NCBI RefSeq assembly: GCF_029360705.1
Contig: NZ_JARKMX010000008.1
Coordinates: 3,479,479 to 3,543,478 of the forward strand
Length of the DNA stretch: 64,000 bases
Source: Paraflavitalea pollutisoli
GTDB lineage: Bacteria; Bacteroidota; Bacteroidia; Chitinophagales; Chitinophagaceae
Direction of reading: 5' to 3'
Shown here: positions 44,980 to 53,259 of the stretch, in pieces
How the letters are laid out: the number at the start of each line of letters is the position of its first letter
Numbering within the stretch: the first letter of the stretch is position 1
Program-made: the position numbers and the translations under genes
The notes under the pieces: generated by a model
The model's database searches: none
The model's input: only the letters and a program-made list of their open reading frames with translations
Told to the model about the DNA's origin: nothing

Positions 44980-45984
44980 GGTTTATCGTTATGGTTATTA
45001 AATACGGTGCAATCAGGAACTGCCGTCAAAACAGCAACAGATCCGCAAAATAGAACCAGCGTTTTTGCAGCGGCGGGGGGATTCGGTAAAAAAAGAGGGG
45101 GATTTGGGAAAAGAACGGTGACGACCTTGTGACCAGTTCTGGTTATATTAAATAGTCAATCGCAGACCTTGCACGAAGCGTAGATCTACGAACACGAACA
45201 ACCGTTCATTTACTACCCATAGCGGTCTACTCGTTATTATGTGATCTAATAAGGCAACAGGAAAGTCAATCGCAGTCTAAAAAGAAAATTCCGAAGGAAA
45301 AACCCTACTACAGCATCCAAAAGTTGTTAAGATGACCAACAGCCTGTTTGTTTAGCAAAGCGACAATCAAGCGGTTTAAACATCCAACGTCCAACCGGAC
45401 TCAACTAAAAAGGCGCAGCAAGTTTCTTAGTGCCGGCTATACAAGATTCAGGTGGTCGCAATTGACAATTATCAAACAAGCCACCCTTATTACGAACAAT
45501 TCAGGCCATAAACAGACCCCAGGGTGCTGATAATGATAATTAATGGTCACTTTTGCAAAACCAGGAAAGCCTGCTTTTCGTATAATTTTTAGTAGCAGTA
45601 AACGGCCACCGATAGTTGATGATTTTCCAAATGCGTTTGAATCATCGCCAGCCTACTCCCATTTTTCTGCAACAGGGGATTTGATGCGAATAAATTAACC
45701 GGCTCATTTCCCAGATTGGTACAGTAATTGCGCCTGTGAAGCGATTCGATCCGCCCCCTGTCAAAACTCGGCACGTCCACATGTTAAGGCGATGCAGATC
45801 CCTGGCCCACCCACCTGGTGATGCAAAGCAATGATCAGCTAAGCGGACGCTATTTACCTTCTGTCTACCAAATTGAAATGGCAAAAACGCAAATGCTTCG
45901 CATTTGAAATGACCATGTAGTGCTATCACTGCAAGGACATGACGGACGACTTTTTATTTCATCACCAAAGTGCGCTGAATTACT
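44980..45984. other. Long intergenic region between GH128 and esterase genes
   Basis: About 1 kb with no supported gene on either strand; several open frames of 60-95 codons lack signal, family or compositional support. The left part holds the G-tract regulatory site at 45046-45105. AGTCAATCGCAG occurs twice, near 45152 and 45262, about 110 bp apart. The right part (45500-45980) is AT-rich and presumably holds the esterase promoter. Confidence 0.5.
45046..45105 (-). promoter_or_regulatory. Tandem C-tract activator site and -7-like element of the GH128 gene
   Basis: On the plus strand GGGGGATTT (45097-45105) and GGGGGGATT (45075-45083) repeat with 21-22 bp spacing. TATTTTG on the minus strand (plus CAAAATA at 45046-45052) lies 45 bp from the first box, as at the GH2 and SusC sites. 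Confidence 0.6.
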
Positions 45985-48900
45985 ATGAAAAATCTTTTAC
46001 TCTTCCTGGGCTTGTTCATTACCTTAACCGTATCTGCCCAGCAAGTGCCCAAAAGCTTGCGTGCCGCCAATGGCGACAACCTCGGCTTTTACCAGTACAC
46101 ACCGAAAAACTACAACACGAGTACCAAGTACCCCCTCATTATTTCCCTGCACGGGGTGGGCGAACGAGGCAATGGTACCACCGAACTGAAGAATGTACTG
46201 GGTATAGGCATACCGGCCGCCATCAATGCCGGGTACGATATGACCTTTACCTGGAATGGAAAAACCGAGAGCTTCGTGGTTTTGTCGCCCCAGCTGACTT
46301 TCAACTACGGTGGATGGGGAAACTGGCACATCGACGAGATGATCAATTATGCCAAGAAAAACCTGAGCATCGATGAAGACCGCATCTTCCTCACCGGCAT
46401 GAGTCTCGGTGGTGGTGCCGTTTGGCAATATATCGGCGGCTCGCTCGCCAACTCCCAGAAGCTGGCCGGCGTCGTACTGTGCTGCGCCGTAGGCCCCTGG
46501 TACATCGATTTCTCCAATATCACCAAAGCCAATCTCCCCATCTGGGCTTTCCACGCGCAAAACGACTACACCGTAGGCCCCAATGCCACCACCAACGGCA
46601 TCGCCAATATCAACAAACTCAACCCAGCAGTGGTGCCTTACATGACCATCTACCCGACTGGCGGTCATATTATCTGGGGCGAGGTATACGACGTTACCCA
46701 CAACAAGCAGGATCCCAATATTTACGAATGGTTCCTGGCCCAGAATAAGAAATTACCCGTCAACAAAAGACCTACGGCCGTTGCCGGTGATGATATTATT
46801 ACCAGCCCCACTGCTGCCACGGTCACTCTAAATAGCTCGAGATCATCGGACCCCGATGGTAAACTTGTACGTTACGTGTGGCGCAAGATCAGCGGCCCTG
46901 CCGCCGGCACCATCCAGACACCTGTATCGACCACCGGTGGTACGACCCTGGTGACAGGACTTACAGTGGCAGGCACTTACCTATATGAACTGAAAGTAGC
47001 CGATGAACGCTGCGACTGGGATATGGACACCGTGAAAGTAACCGTATCGGCAGGTCCGCCCCCCGCCGGCAATAAACCACCGGTCGTAGATGCAGGCGAC
47101 GACATCGTTGTACAACAGCCTGTTACCCAGGTAGCACTGCGCGGATCGGCCACCGATCCGGACGGCCGCATCATCAGTTATACCTGGATCCAGACCAAAG
47201 GCCCGCAGGGTGCGCGCATCGAGAACCCTAACAATGCCACTACCCAGGTAGTAGGATTGCTGGTGGGCGATTACAGCTTCAGGCTGATTGCCGTAGACGA
47301 CAAAAACGTTACTGCCGGCGACGATATCAACGTGAAGGTGTTGACGGCCGACGGACGTGGTTCAACCGGCGTCAACCCCGGTCCCAATGTAACCATCACG
47401 TTGCCTACCAACTCGCTGACCCTCGATGGTACCGCTTCCTACGATCCTTATGGAGGCAGCATCTACGGCTGGCGCTGGATCAAACTCAGCGGCCCCGCCG
47501 CCGGCACCGTCACCAACACCGGCGTTTCGGTCACCACAGCCACCGGCCTGGTAGCCGGCAACTATGTATTCCAGCTTACGACCTGGAACAGTCTCTGGGT
47601 ACCTCAATCGGCTACGAAGATCGTCACAGTACTGAAAGCCACGGGCAATCCCAACAATCCTGATAATGGCAATGGCGGCAACCCCGGCAATCCACCTGCC
47701 AACACGCAGATCGCAAAAGCAGGTCCCGACCAAACCATTCAGTTGCCTACCAACAGCGTAACGCTCAATGGTTCTGCTTCGGTAGATCCGGCTGGCGCAC
47801 TGACCGGCATCGGCTGGACAAAGCTCAGCGGCCCGGCCAGCGGCACTATTACAAACAGTAAAGCACTTACCACCACCGTAACCGGACTCACAGAAGGCTC
47901 CTACCAGTTCCGCCTCACTGTGCTGAATTCACAGTCGGTGCCTTCCTCTGATACCATGGTCGTGACCGTGAAAGCGGCACCCAAACCATCAGCTCCCCGC
48001 GACGTAGCGAAAGCAGGAGCCGACCAAACCATTCAGTTGCCCACCAACAGCGTGACACTGAACGGATCACAATCCATCGATCCTACCGGACCACTTACCG
48101 GTATCTCCTGGACGAAAGTCAGCGGCCCGGCAGGTGGCAACATCACCAGCAGCGGCGCCCTTACGACCACCGTTACCGGCCTGAGCGCAGGCACCTACGA
48201 ATTCCGCCTCACCGTGATGAACTCCGAATCGGTACCTTCCTCTGACGAGGTCATCATTACCGTAAAACCAGCGGTACAAGGCCCCGTAACACCACGGGAT
48301 GTTGCGAAAGCAGGCCCCGACCAAACCATTCAATTGCCCACCAGCAGCGTAACGCTCAACGGATCGCAATCCATTGACCCTACCGGCAAACTGCTGGGCA
48401 TCGACTGGAAAAAGATCAGCGGCCCCAGCAGCGGTACCATCACTGATCCAAAGGCGTTGACTACCACGGTAACCGGTCTTACAGAAGGGGTGCATGCTTA
48501 TCGTTTGCTGGTGTATAATTCACAGTGGGTTCCTTCTATGGATACCGTGGTGATCACGGTAAAAGCCGGCACTGAACCCAAGCCACCTACCAGCCCACGC
48601 GATATAGCCAAAGCAGGACCCGACCAAACCATTCAATTACCCAACAGTAGCGTAACGCTGAATGGTACACAATCCATCGATCCCAATGGCGCCCTGCTCG
48701 GTGTGGATTGGAAACAGATCAGCGGTCCTGCCACCAGCACCATCACCAATGCCAAAGCATTGACGACGACAATTACCGGACTGAAAGAAGGGGTATATGC
48801 CTTCCGCCTTCTGGTATACAATACACAGTGGGTGCCTTCGATGGATACGGTACAGATCACCGTGAAAGCGGCGACCACTACCACCCCACCACCAGTCAAC

Positions 48901-49506
48901 GATTACCGTCGTATCGCGAAAGCCGGTCCCGACCAAACGATTAAGCTACCCACCAATACCGTTTCACTGGATGGATCTGCCACTACTGATCCGAGAGGTC
49001 CGCTGAGAGGCATTGGCTGGACGAAGCTGAGTGGTCCTGCTGCAGGAACCATTACCACCTCGAATGCACTGAAAACAACAGTGACCGGTTTGGCCGCAGG
49101 TATCTATCAATTCCGGCTGTTGGTGTACAACACCGAGTGGGTTCCTTCCTACGATACTATTCAGGTAACTGTACAGGCAGCGGGCAACACCCTGCTGACC
49201 GATACACGTAGCGTGAACAGCAGTATTACTGAGGACCTGATCACTCCGGTAGACGATAAACTGGTGATCTTCCCCAATCCTGCACAGAGCCAGGTCAACG
49301 TACAAGCGTCCAGCAATGTGCAGGGCGCTGCCAACCTGAACGTGTACGATATGAGTGGCAAGCTAGTACTCAAAGTAGCCTTCCAGAAAGCGCAGTCGCT
49401 GCATCAGCAGGTACTGAACATCACCTCCCTGAAACCAGGTCTGTACCAGGTAGAGGTATTGATCGGAAGGAAAACCAGGTTGAAGACGAAGTTTGTAAAA
49501 CTGTAA
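45985..49506 (+). CDS. Secreted alpha/beta-hydrolase esterase with eight PKD-like domains and T9SS tail
   Basis: A 1173-aa secreted protein. The signal peptide is 1-19 (TVSAQQ). The alpha/beta-hydrolase domain of the feruloyl-esterase/polyhydroxyalkanoate-depolymerase-like type spans about 20-255. It has the oxyanion phrase SLHGVGERG, nucleophile Ser140 in GMSLGG, Asp194 in AQNDY and His228 in TGGHIIW. Eight PKD/REJ-like domains follow (from about 262 to 1065), the last five highly alike (KAGPDQTIQLPT, NGSQSIDP, SGPA and TTVTGL phrases). The last 80 residues hold a T9SS type A sorting domain (DDKLVIFPNPAQSQVNVQAS). It probably acts on esterified plant polysaccharide. It is a single gene between GH128 and a bidirectional terminator. 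Confidence 0.92.
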   Translation: MKNLLLFLGLFITLTVSAQQVPKSLRAANGDNLGFYQYTPKNYNTSTKYPLIISLHGVGERGNGTTELKNVLGIGIPAAINAGYDMTFTWNGKTESFVVLSPQLTFNYGGWGNWHIDEMINYAKKNLSIDEDRIFLTGMSLGGGAVWQYIGGSLANSQKLAGVVLCCAVGPWYIDFSNITKANLPIWAFHAQNDYTVGPNATTNGIANINKLNPAVVPYMTIYPTGGHIIWGEVYDVTHNKQDPNIYEWFLAQNKKLPVNKRPTAVAGDDIITSPTAATVTLNSSRSSDPDGKLVRYVWRKISGPAAGTIQTPVSTTGGTTLVTGLTVAGTYLYELKVADERCDWDMDTVKVTVSAGPPPAGNKPPVVDAGDDIVVQQPVTQVALRGSATDPDGRIISYTWIQTKGPQGARIENPNNATTQVVGLLVGDYSFRLIAVDDKNVTAGDDINVKVLTADGRGSTGVNPGPNVTITLPTNSLTLDGTASYDPYGGSIYGWRWIKLSGPAAGTVTNTGVSVTTATGLVAGNYVFQLTTWNSLWVPQSATKIVTVLKATGNPNNPDNGNGGNPGNPPANTQIAKAGPDQTIQLPTNSVTLNGSASVDPAGALTGIGWTKLSGPASGTITNSKALTTTVTGLTEGSYQFRLTVLNSQSVPSSDTMVVTVKAAPKPSAPRDVAKAGADQTIQLPTNSVTLNGSQSIDPTGPLTGISWTKVSGPAGGNITSSGALTTTVTGLSAGTYEFRLTVMNSESVPSSDEVIITVKPAVQGPVTPRDVAKAGPDQTIQLPTSSVTLNGSQSIDPTGKLLGIDWKKISGPSSGTITDPKALTTTVTGLTEGVHAYRLLVYNSQWVPSMDTVVITVKAGTEPKPPTSPRDIAKAGPDQTIQLPNSSVTLNGTQSIDPNGALLGVDWKQISGPATSTITNAKALTTTITGLKEGVYAFRLLVYNTQWVPSMDTVQITVKAATTTTPPPVNDYRRIAKAGPDQTIKLPTNTVSLDGSATTDPRGPLRGIGWTKLSGPAAGTITTSNALKTTVTGLAAGIYQFRLLVYNTEWVPSYDTIQVTVQAAGNTLLTDTRSVNSSITEDLITPVDDKLVIFPNPAQSQVNVQASSNVQGAANLNVYDMSGKLVLKVAFQKAQSLHQQVLNITSLKPGLYQVEVLIGRKTRLKTKFVKL
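47710..49180 (+). repeat. Five ~300-bp tandem in-frame repeats encoding PKD-like domains
   Basis: The block beginning with the GCAGG-CCCGACCAAACCATTCAG type phrase recurs near 47719, 48014, 48310, 48614 and 48921, about 300 bp apart and in phase with the coding frame. Later copies differ mostly at third positions and in a few residues. The likeness suggests recent duplication within the esterase gene. Confidence 0.85.
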
Positions 49507-49526
49507 CTTACTGATCACTTCCAATA

Positions 49527-49562
49527 CAAAGGCCGCCACGATCGTATCGTGGCGGCCTTTTC
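49527..49562. terminator. Bidirectional terminator after the esterase gene
   Basis: AAAGGCCGCCACGAT at 49528-49542 pairs with the complementary arm ending GGCGGCCTTT at 49560, a 15-bp stem, followed by TTCT. It serves the esterase (plus) and the HAD gene (minus, stop at 49611). Confidence 0.85.
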
Positions 49563-49610
49563 TATGATGGTAGTAAAAATTTATGAGGTGGTTGTCCGGA
49601 AACCCGCGGG

Positions 49611-50297
49611 CTACCCCTTTACATTCGCAGCCTCTACGATGGGTAACAACTCCTGGAGGTTACGCATAATAAAGTCAGGATCTGCAGTAACCAACTGATC
49701 AAAGGTATGGGCACCGGTAGTGATGCCGATACTGAACCGGCAACCCGCATTGCGGCCTTCCTCGATATCGATGATGGAATCTCCCACTTTCAGCACTTGC
49801 TGCGCATCGGTAATACCTTGCTGTTGCATCGCCAGCAGGATCATATCAGGACCCGGCCTGCCGGTAGTCACATCGGAGGCAGTAACCAGTCCATCGAAAT
49901 CGACACCTTTCACCCAACCGATCTTTTCGACCAGTGACTCGGCCGTCTTGCGATCATAACCGGTGTTCATCACCACCTGTACGCCGCGGTCACGAAGGGC
50001 ATGAAACAATTCAAGGGCGTAGGGCTGCCCGGAGATCGGTTTTGTACGATAGGCTTCTTCCAGCAGCACACGGAAACGATTGAATATATCGCCAGCCAAT
50101 ACATCGTCCTGAATACCTTTCATCGCCAACACACTTTTGATGGCTTGCAGCTTTTCCTTACCGGCGCCTTCGGCAAGCACTTGCTCCAGGGTAAAATCGA
50201 ATCCTTGCTCATTGATGGCCGTACGCACCGCTTTGTACACGAGATTATCCTCGTTTACGGTAGTACCCGCCATATCAAAAATTGCCAGTCGTATCAT
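49611..50297 (-). CDS. Phosphonatase-like HAD hydrolase
   Basis: A 228-aa haloacid-dehalogenase phosphatase close to the phosphonoacetaldehyde hydrolase subgroup. The nucleophile motif is FDMAGTTVNEDN with Asp8. The cap domain is of the C1 helical type (AGKEKLQAIKSVL). The motif GRPGPDMI carries the binding Pro-Asp, and motif IV KVGDSIIDIEEGRNAG holds the metal Asp pair. It starts MIRLAIFDMAG, the usual family start. The substrate may be a phosphonate or another phosphorylated metabolite; no phosphonate genes are adjacent. The nucleosidase lies 98 bp upstream on the same strand. Confidence 0.88.
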   Translation of the reverse strand: MIRLAIFDMAGTTVNEDNLVYKAVRTAINEQGFDFTLEQVLAEGAGKEKLQAIKSVLAMKGIQDDVLAGDIFNRFRVLLEEAYRTKPISGQPYALELFHALRDRGVQVVMNTGYDRKTAESLVEKIGWVKGVDFDGLVTASDVTTGRPGPDMILLAMQQQGITDAQQVLKVGDSIIDIEEGRNAGCRFSIGITTGAHTFDQLVTADPDFIMRNLQELLPIVEAANVKG

Positions 50298-50395
50298 AAG
50301 AAAACTGATTGATCAACGAAAATATTTGGCTGGCCGGGAACGAAGCCTGCGGCCACTTTAAGCTATTATTAAATTATTACAATCAGCAACGTAGT

Positions 50396-50995
50396 CTATG
50401 AGCGATCAGCTGCTTTATCGATGAACAACATACTGTGGAAGCTACTCGCAGCCCGGTGCACATGTAGCGTCCAGTCATCGGCCGCCTCACCGTCTGCTCC
50501 GTCCGAGATGTATTTCAGGCAGAGGAACGGAATGTTTTCCTGCTTAGCTATCAGCGCCAGCGGATAAGCTTCCATATCTACCAGGTTATAGGCCGTAACG
50601 GCATGGTTCATCTCGAAGCTGTCGCCTGTGCCGACGGTTCCCTGTACACAGTCATCCATTGTCAATCCGTATTCCAGCACCACCGGAATACCCGACAAGG
50701 GTGTTTCGTACAATTCAAAACCCAGTCCCCGTACATCCATATCACGCTGAATAAACCGCGTACAACAGACGACCTCTCCTTTCTTGAAATGATTGCTGCC
50801 GGCAGAACCCAGGTTGATGATCAACGACGGGCGCTGCTGGTGAATAGCTCGCGTAAGAGCAATAGCAGCACTGACCTTACCAATGCCGGTAACCAGTTTG
50901 TTGACTTCATGAAAAGCATCGCCCGCCTCAGAATCGAGCGCAAAAACAAACAAGGCATGGTCGAGCACATAAGACTGTCCGGAAATGGTGATCAT
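50396..50995 (-). CDS. Nucleoside phosphorylase / MTA-SAH nucleosidase family protein
   Basis: A 199-aa protein starting MITISGQSYVLDHAL at 50995 (the open frame extends to 51136, but the added part is not family-like). The phosphorylase/nucleosidase core reads GIGKVSAAIALTRAIHQ, INLGSAGS, and the substrate-binding VDMEAYPLALIA with Met-Glu, then ISDGAD with the catalytic Asp. It is shorter than the usual 230 aa because the first strand region is brief. It would cleave 5'-methylthioadenosine or S-adenosylhomocysteine or a related nucleoside. No methionine genes are adjacent. Confidence 0.85.
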   Translation of the reverse strand: MITISGQSYVLDHALFVFALDSEAGDAFHEVNKLVTGIGKVSAAIALTRAIHQQRPSLIINLGSAGSNHFKKGEVVCCTRFIQRDMDVRGLGFELYETPLSGIPVVLEYGLTMDDCVQGTVGTGDSFEMNHAVTAYNLVDMEAYPLALIAKQENIPFLCLKYISDGADGEAADDWTLHVHRAASSFHSMLFIDKAADRS

Positions 50996-51137
50996 ATAAT
51001 AGTAGTAAAGTAGCTGCTTTAGGGTGATGGCAATGATCGATGCATTGCACGGGCGCAAAAATAATACATTGAGGAGCGATATCAGCTTGCCCCACAAATA
51101 ACCCCGACAGCCCGTTGCCACAGCCACACAAAACACA

Positions 51138-51160
51138 AAAAAGGCCGCTCGCGCGGCCTT
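51138..51160 (-). terminator. Terminator ending the transcript of the tiny-ORF region
   Basis: On the minus strand AAGGCCGC pairs with GCGGCCTT around a 4-base loop (51142-51160) and is followed by TTTTTT. It lies 145 bp upstream of the nucleosidase start and 235 bp downstream of the 29-aa ORF, so it ends a separate minus-strand transcript. Confidence 0.7.
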
Positions 51161-51330
51161 CGACCCTGGAAAGGGTCAATCGTCATAGGACAAGGTGCAG
51201 TTCCTTCAGACTGCGAACTCAAACACTAACAAACTACTAAAAACGGCTTACTACTCTCCGCACAGCGCGTCGACACTGTGCGGGGAGGCGATCGACCTGT
51301 GAAAAACCACTAACGCAGGTCATCGCATCA
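51160..51330. ncRNA. Hairpin-rich region, possible structured RNA
   Basis: Three stem-loops occur in 170 bp. GACCCT/AGGGTC (51162-51177) has a GGAA loop on the plus strand. CTCTCCGCACAG/CTGTGCGGGGAG (51254-51287) is 12 bp with one mismatch. CGATCGACCTG/CAGGTCATCG (51289-51325) is 10 bp with one bulge. A weaker one is GCAGT/ACTGC (51197-51214). No protein-coding frame fits. The terminator next to it favours the minus strand, while the G-U pair and the GNRA loop favour the plus strand, so the strand is unresolved. Confidence 0.45.
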
Positions 51331-51393
51331 CCATTTCAGTTTTCTTCCGCAACATCCCCCGCAGTGCCACCTTTACGGCGGCAACAACTCGCT

Positions 51394-51483
51394 TCAGGAT
51401 CTCAACCGGTAAAACCGGTCGATAAGGTTACTGATGAGCAAGCCCAGGATGATGCCGGCAAACAACGTAAAGACTACCAGCAT
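51394..51483 (-). CDS. 29-aa hydrophobic membrane microprotein (candidate)
   Basis: ATG at 51483, TGA at 51394-51396. The protein begins MLVVFTLFAGIILGLLISNL and ends in a positive tail (IDRFYRLRS). It is a single predicted transmembrane helix with the charge profile of type I toxins or small regulatory membrane peptides. The start codon overlaps the end of another tiny ORF (51474-51572), giving the ATGCTGGTAG overlap typical of coupled translation. A structured region and a terminator follow. No family recognised. Very short ORFs occur by chance, so confidence is limited; the overlap and the single helix raise it. Confidence 0.4.
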   Translation of the reverse strand: MLVVFTLFAGIILGLLISNLIDRFYRLRS

Positions 51484-51572
51484 AGGTCAGGATTTTGGTA
51501 GTCGGGCAAGCCGGCCACGGTTTTGTAAAGGGTACCAGATCTTTTTTCATGGACATACAGGTTTAGTGACAT
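51474..51572 (-). CDS. 32-aa tiny ORF overlapping the membrane microprotein (candidate)
   Basis: ATG at 51572, TAG at 51474-51476. The sequence starts MSLNLYVHEKRSGTLYKTVA and is polar, with no known family. It overlaps the start of the 29-aa membrane ORF, so it could act as a coupling leader. It lies 157 bp from the S24 regulator, which is transcribed the other way. Not certain to be translated. Confidence 0.3.
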   Translation of the reverse strand: MSLNLYVHEKRSGTLYKTVAGLPDYQNPDLCW

Positions 51573-51624
51573 GGTTTCAGAGATAGGTTTACGGTTAGGG
51601 TATGTTTAATTTCGTTCAGATACG

Positions 51625-51698
51625 TATATTTGTTTGGAACGATCAAGACACAATAATAGGAACTATTTGGAACTATTGCAAGTATTTTGGGAACTTTG
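51625..51698 (+). promoter_or_regulatory. Promoter and phased GGAAC boxes of the S24 regulator
   Basis: TATATTTG at 51625-51632 matches the Bacteroidota -7 element TAnnTTTG. Downstream, GGAAC begins at 51636, 51659, 51669 and 51690, with steps of 23, 10 and 21 bp, so on one face of the helix. Two copies read GGAACTATT. These lie between the -7 element and the start codon at 51729, fitting autoregulation. They may also act on the divergent tiny-ORF transcript. Confidence 0.6.
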
Positions 51699-51728
51699 TT
51701 TTCCACAATTCCCCCTTAACTGATTATC

Positions 51729-52724
51729 ATGGCATTTGGTAAGGAAATAAAAAGATTGCGCGACAGCATCAACCTCTCTGCCCAGAAACTCGCCGACCTC
51801 ATTGGCATCGATGCCGAGCGGCTGCGTAAATGGGAACAAAAAGACCTGAACCCACGGGAAGAAGATGTAGCCCGCATCGAGCAGTTTTTCGGCATCACGC
51901 TGGAAGAAGTAATGCAACTGGAACACTTACGGGCAGCCCGTTTGATCCCCCGCACCAATACAGATAACCTGCAACAGGCTGTCGCCCGTATTACCGAAGC
52001 GCGCGAAGCCAAGGGCATGACGCAAACGGATGTGGCCGAGCAGTTGGCGACCAGCCTGGGCCAAACCTACTCCCTACGCCAATACCAGAAAATGGAAGCC
52101 GGAGAGTTTCCCAAGTTCAAAAAAGAAATCGTCAGGCAGTTGGAACAGGTGCTTAACGTCAGCCTATATGAACTAATATATGAACCAATTCAGAAACCAT
52201 CGGAGGCGTTCGAATCCCTCTTCGACGGCACGGTCAACCACTTGGCCCAACGCCGCAAGCTGAAAACAGAAGAAGACACCAGCCATGACGGCATCATTTA
52301 CGTACCCATTGCTGCGCAGGCAGGATATGCCAAATCGGTCGGTAGCCAGCTGTACCTGCACCAACTGCAACAATTCGTGTTGCCCGGTTTCCCCTACCGG
52401 GGTGAGCAGTACCGCGTATTTGAAGTGAAAGGCGACAGCATGGAGCCCGTTTTCAAAGAAGGCTACCACCTCATCTGTGAGCGCATAGAACAGGATGCCT
52501 GGCGGCAGATCGCCGAGTTCTATGCCTACATCATTGTATTGGAACAGGACATCATCCTCAAGCGCCTGGCATTCAAGAATGACGACAACTACGTAGCCAT
52601 CAGCGACAACGAATTCTATAAGCAATTCCTGTTGCCCATGAAAGACATCAAAGAGTTATGGCTCGTAAAACGCAAGATGGATTGGGAAATGGCGCCCGGT
52701 AAGAAATACAAGATCGAGATTTAA
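51729..52724 (+). CDS. Two-HTH XRE / S24 peptidase-like repressor (LexA/CI type)
   Basis: A 331-aa regulator. The first XRE-type HTH is at residues 5-60 (LSAQKLADLIGIDAERLRKW). A second HTH-like region lies at about 90-150 (MTQTDVAEQLATSLGQTYSL). The S24 domain spans about 190-331. The putative self-cleavage site is Ala198-Gly199 in IAAQAGYA, the nucleophile Ser237 in KGDSMEP, and the general base Lys278 in DIILKRLAF. All are present, so autocleavage after stress is plausible. Its start is preceded by the phased GGAAC boxes. It is alone in its transcript and divergent to the tiny ORFs. Confidence 0.93.
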   Translation: MAFGKEIKRLRDSINLSAQKLADLIGIDAERLRKWEQKDLNPREEDVARIEQFFGITLEEVMQLEHLRAARLIPRTNTDNLQQAVARITEAREAKGMTQTDVAEQLATSLGQTYSLRQYQKMEAGEFPKFKKEIVRQLEQVLNVSLYELIYEPIQKPSEAFESLFDGTVNHLAQRRKLKTEEDTSHDGIIYVPIAAQAGYAKSVGSQLYLHQLQQFVLPGFPYRGEQYRVFEVKGDSMEPVFKEGYHLICERIEQDAWRQIAEFYAYIIVLEQDIILKRLAFKNDDNYVAISDNEFYKQFLLPMKDIKELWLVKRKMDWEMAPGKKYKIEI

Positions 52725-52865
52725 GACGCGAACATCGTTCAGACAACCACCTGATACTTCCCCCGGCCCCCGGCCCACTGGCCTGGTAATTGAAGTGCTT
52801 TTCCCGTTCGGCGGGGAATGATATATTTGCCGCCCATTGAAGAGTAACCCACAAAAAATGATACT

Positions 52866-53168
52866 ATGTCAAAACTCACAATAGATATCCCGCATCAATT
52901 ATCACAGGAAGAAGCGCTCAAGCGCATTAAAGGTCTGTTGACCAATTTGAAGGAAGAACAGAAAGACATTATTTCCGGTGTATCGGAAAACTGGCAGGGA
53001 CAGAAAGGCGATTTCAGTTTTTCTGCCAAAGGATTCGACCTGGCTGGTAATATAGACGTAAGCCCCGATAAGGTCGCCATCAACGCCGATCTGCCATTCG
53101 CCTTGTCGTTTTTCAAAGGCATGATCAGCAATGTGATCCAGCAAAAGGCCGCCGAATTATTGAAATAA
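52866..53168 (+). CDS. Polyhydroxyalkanoic acid system family protein
   Basis: A 100-aa protein starting MSKLTIDIPHQLSQEEALKR, matching the PHA_gran_rgn family whose founder is linked to polyhydroxyalkanoate granules. The second half shows alternating strands (FSFSAKGFDLAGNIDVSPDK) and a C-terminal helix. No PHA synthase genes are in the window; in Bacteroidota the family often occurs without them, so its role is open. It is 141 bp after the S24 gene and ends at a terminator. Confidence 0.85.
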   Translation: MSKLTIDIPHQLSQEEALKRIKGLLTNLKEEQKDIISGVSENWQGQKGDFSFSAKGFDLAGNIDVSPDKVAINADLPFALSFFKGMISNVIQQKAAELLK

Positions 53169-53175
53169 CTACCAT

Positions 53176-53219
53176 AAAAAAACAGGCAGGCTGCTTTCGC
53201 TACCTGCCTGCATCTTTTT
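53176..53219. terminator. Bidirectional terminator between PHA-type gene and GH35 gene
   Basis: CAGGCAGG at 53183-53190 pairs with CCTGCCTG at 53203-53210, loop of 12 nt. TTTTT follows on the plus strand and a run of seven T on the minus strand, so it ends both convergent units. Confidence 0.85.
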
Positions 53220-53259
53220 AAATCAGCACTGATGGACACTCCGCTGCGACGTTTGCGGT

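Noticed and set aside
45589-45929. Minus-strand ORFs of 63 and 95 codons in the intergenic region
   Set aside because: They overlap in different frames, lack signal or family features and have noncoding-like composition.
47710-49180. Regular repeats considered as a CRISPR array
   Set aside because: The period is about 300 bp, the repeats are in the coding frame of a PKD-domain protein, and there are no unique spacers of 30-40 bp.
51140-51400. Known ncRNA such as 6S, tmRNA, RNase P or SRP RNA for the structured region
   Set aside because: None of the conserved sequence phrases of these RNAs could be found; only generic hairpins are visible.
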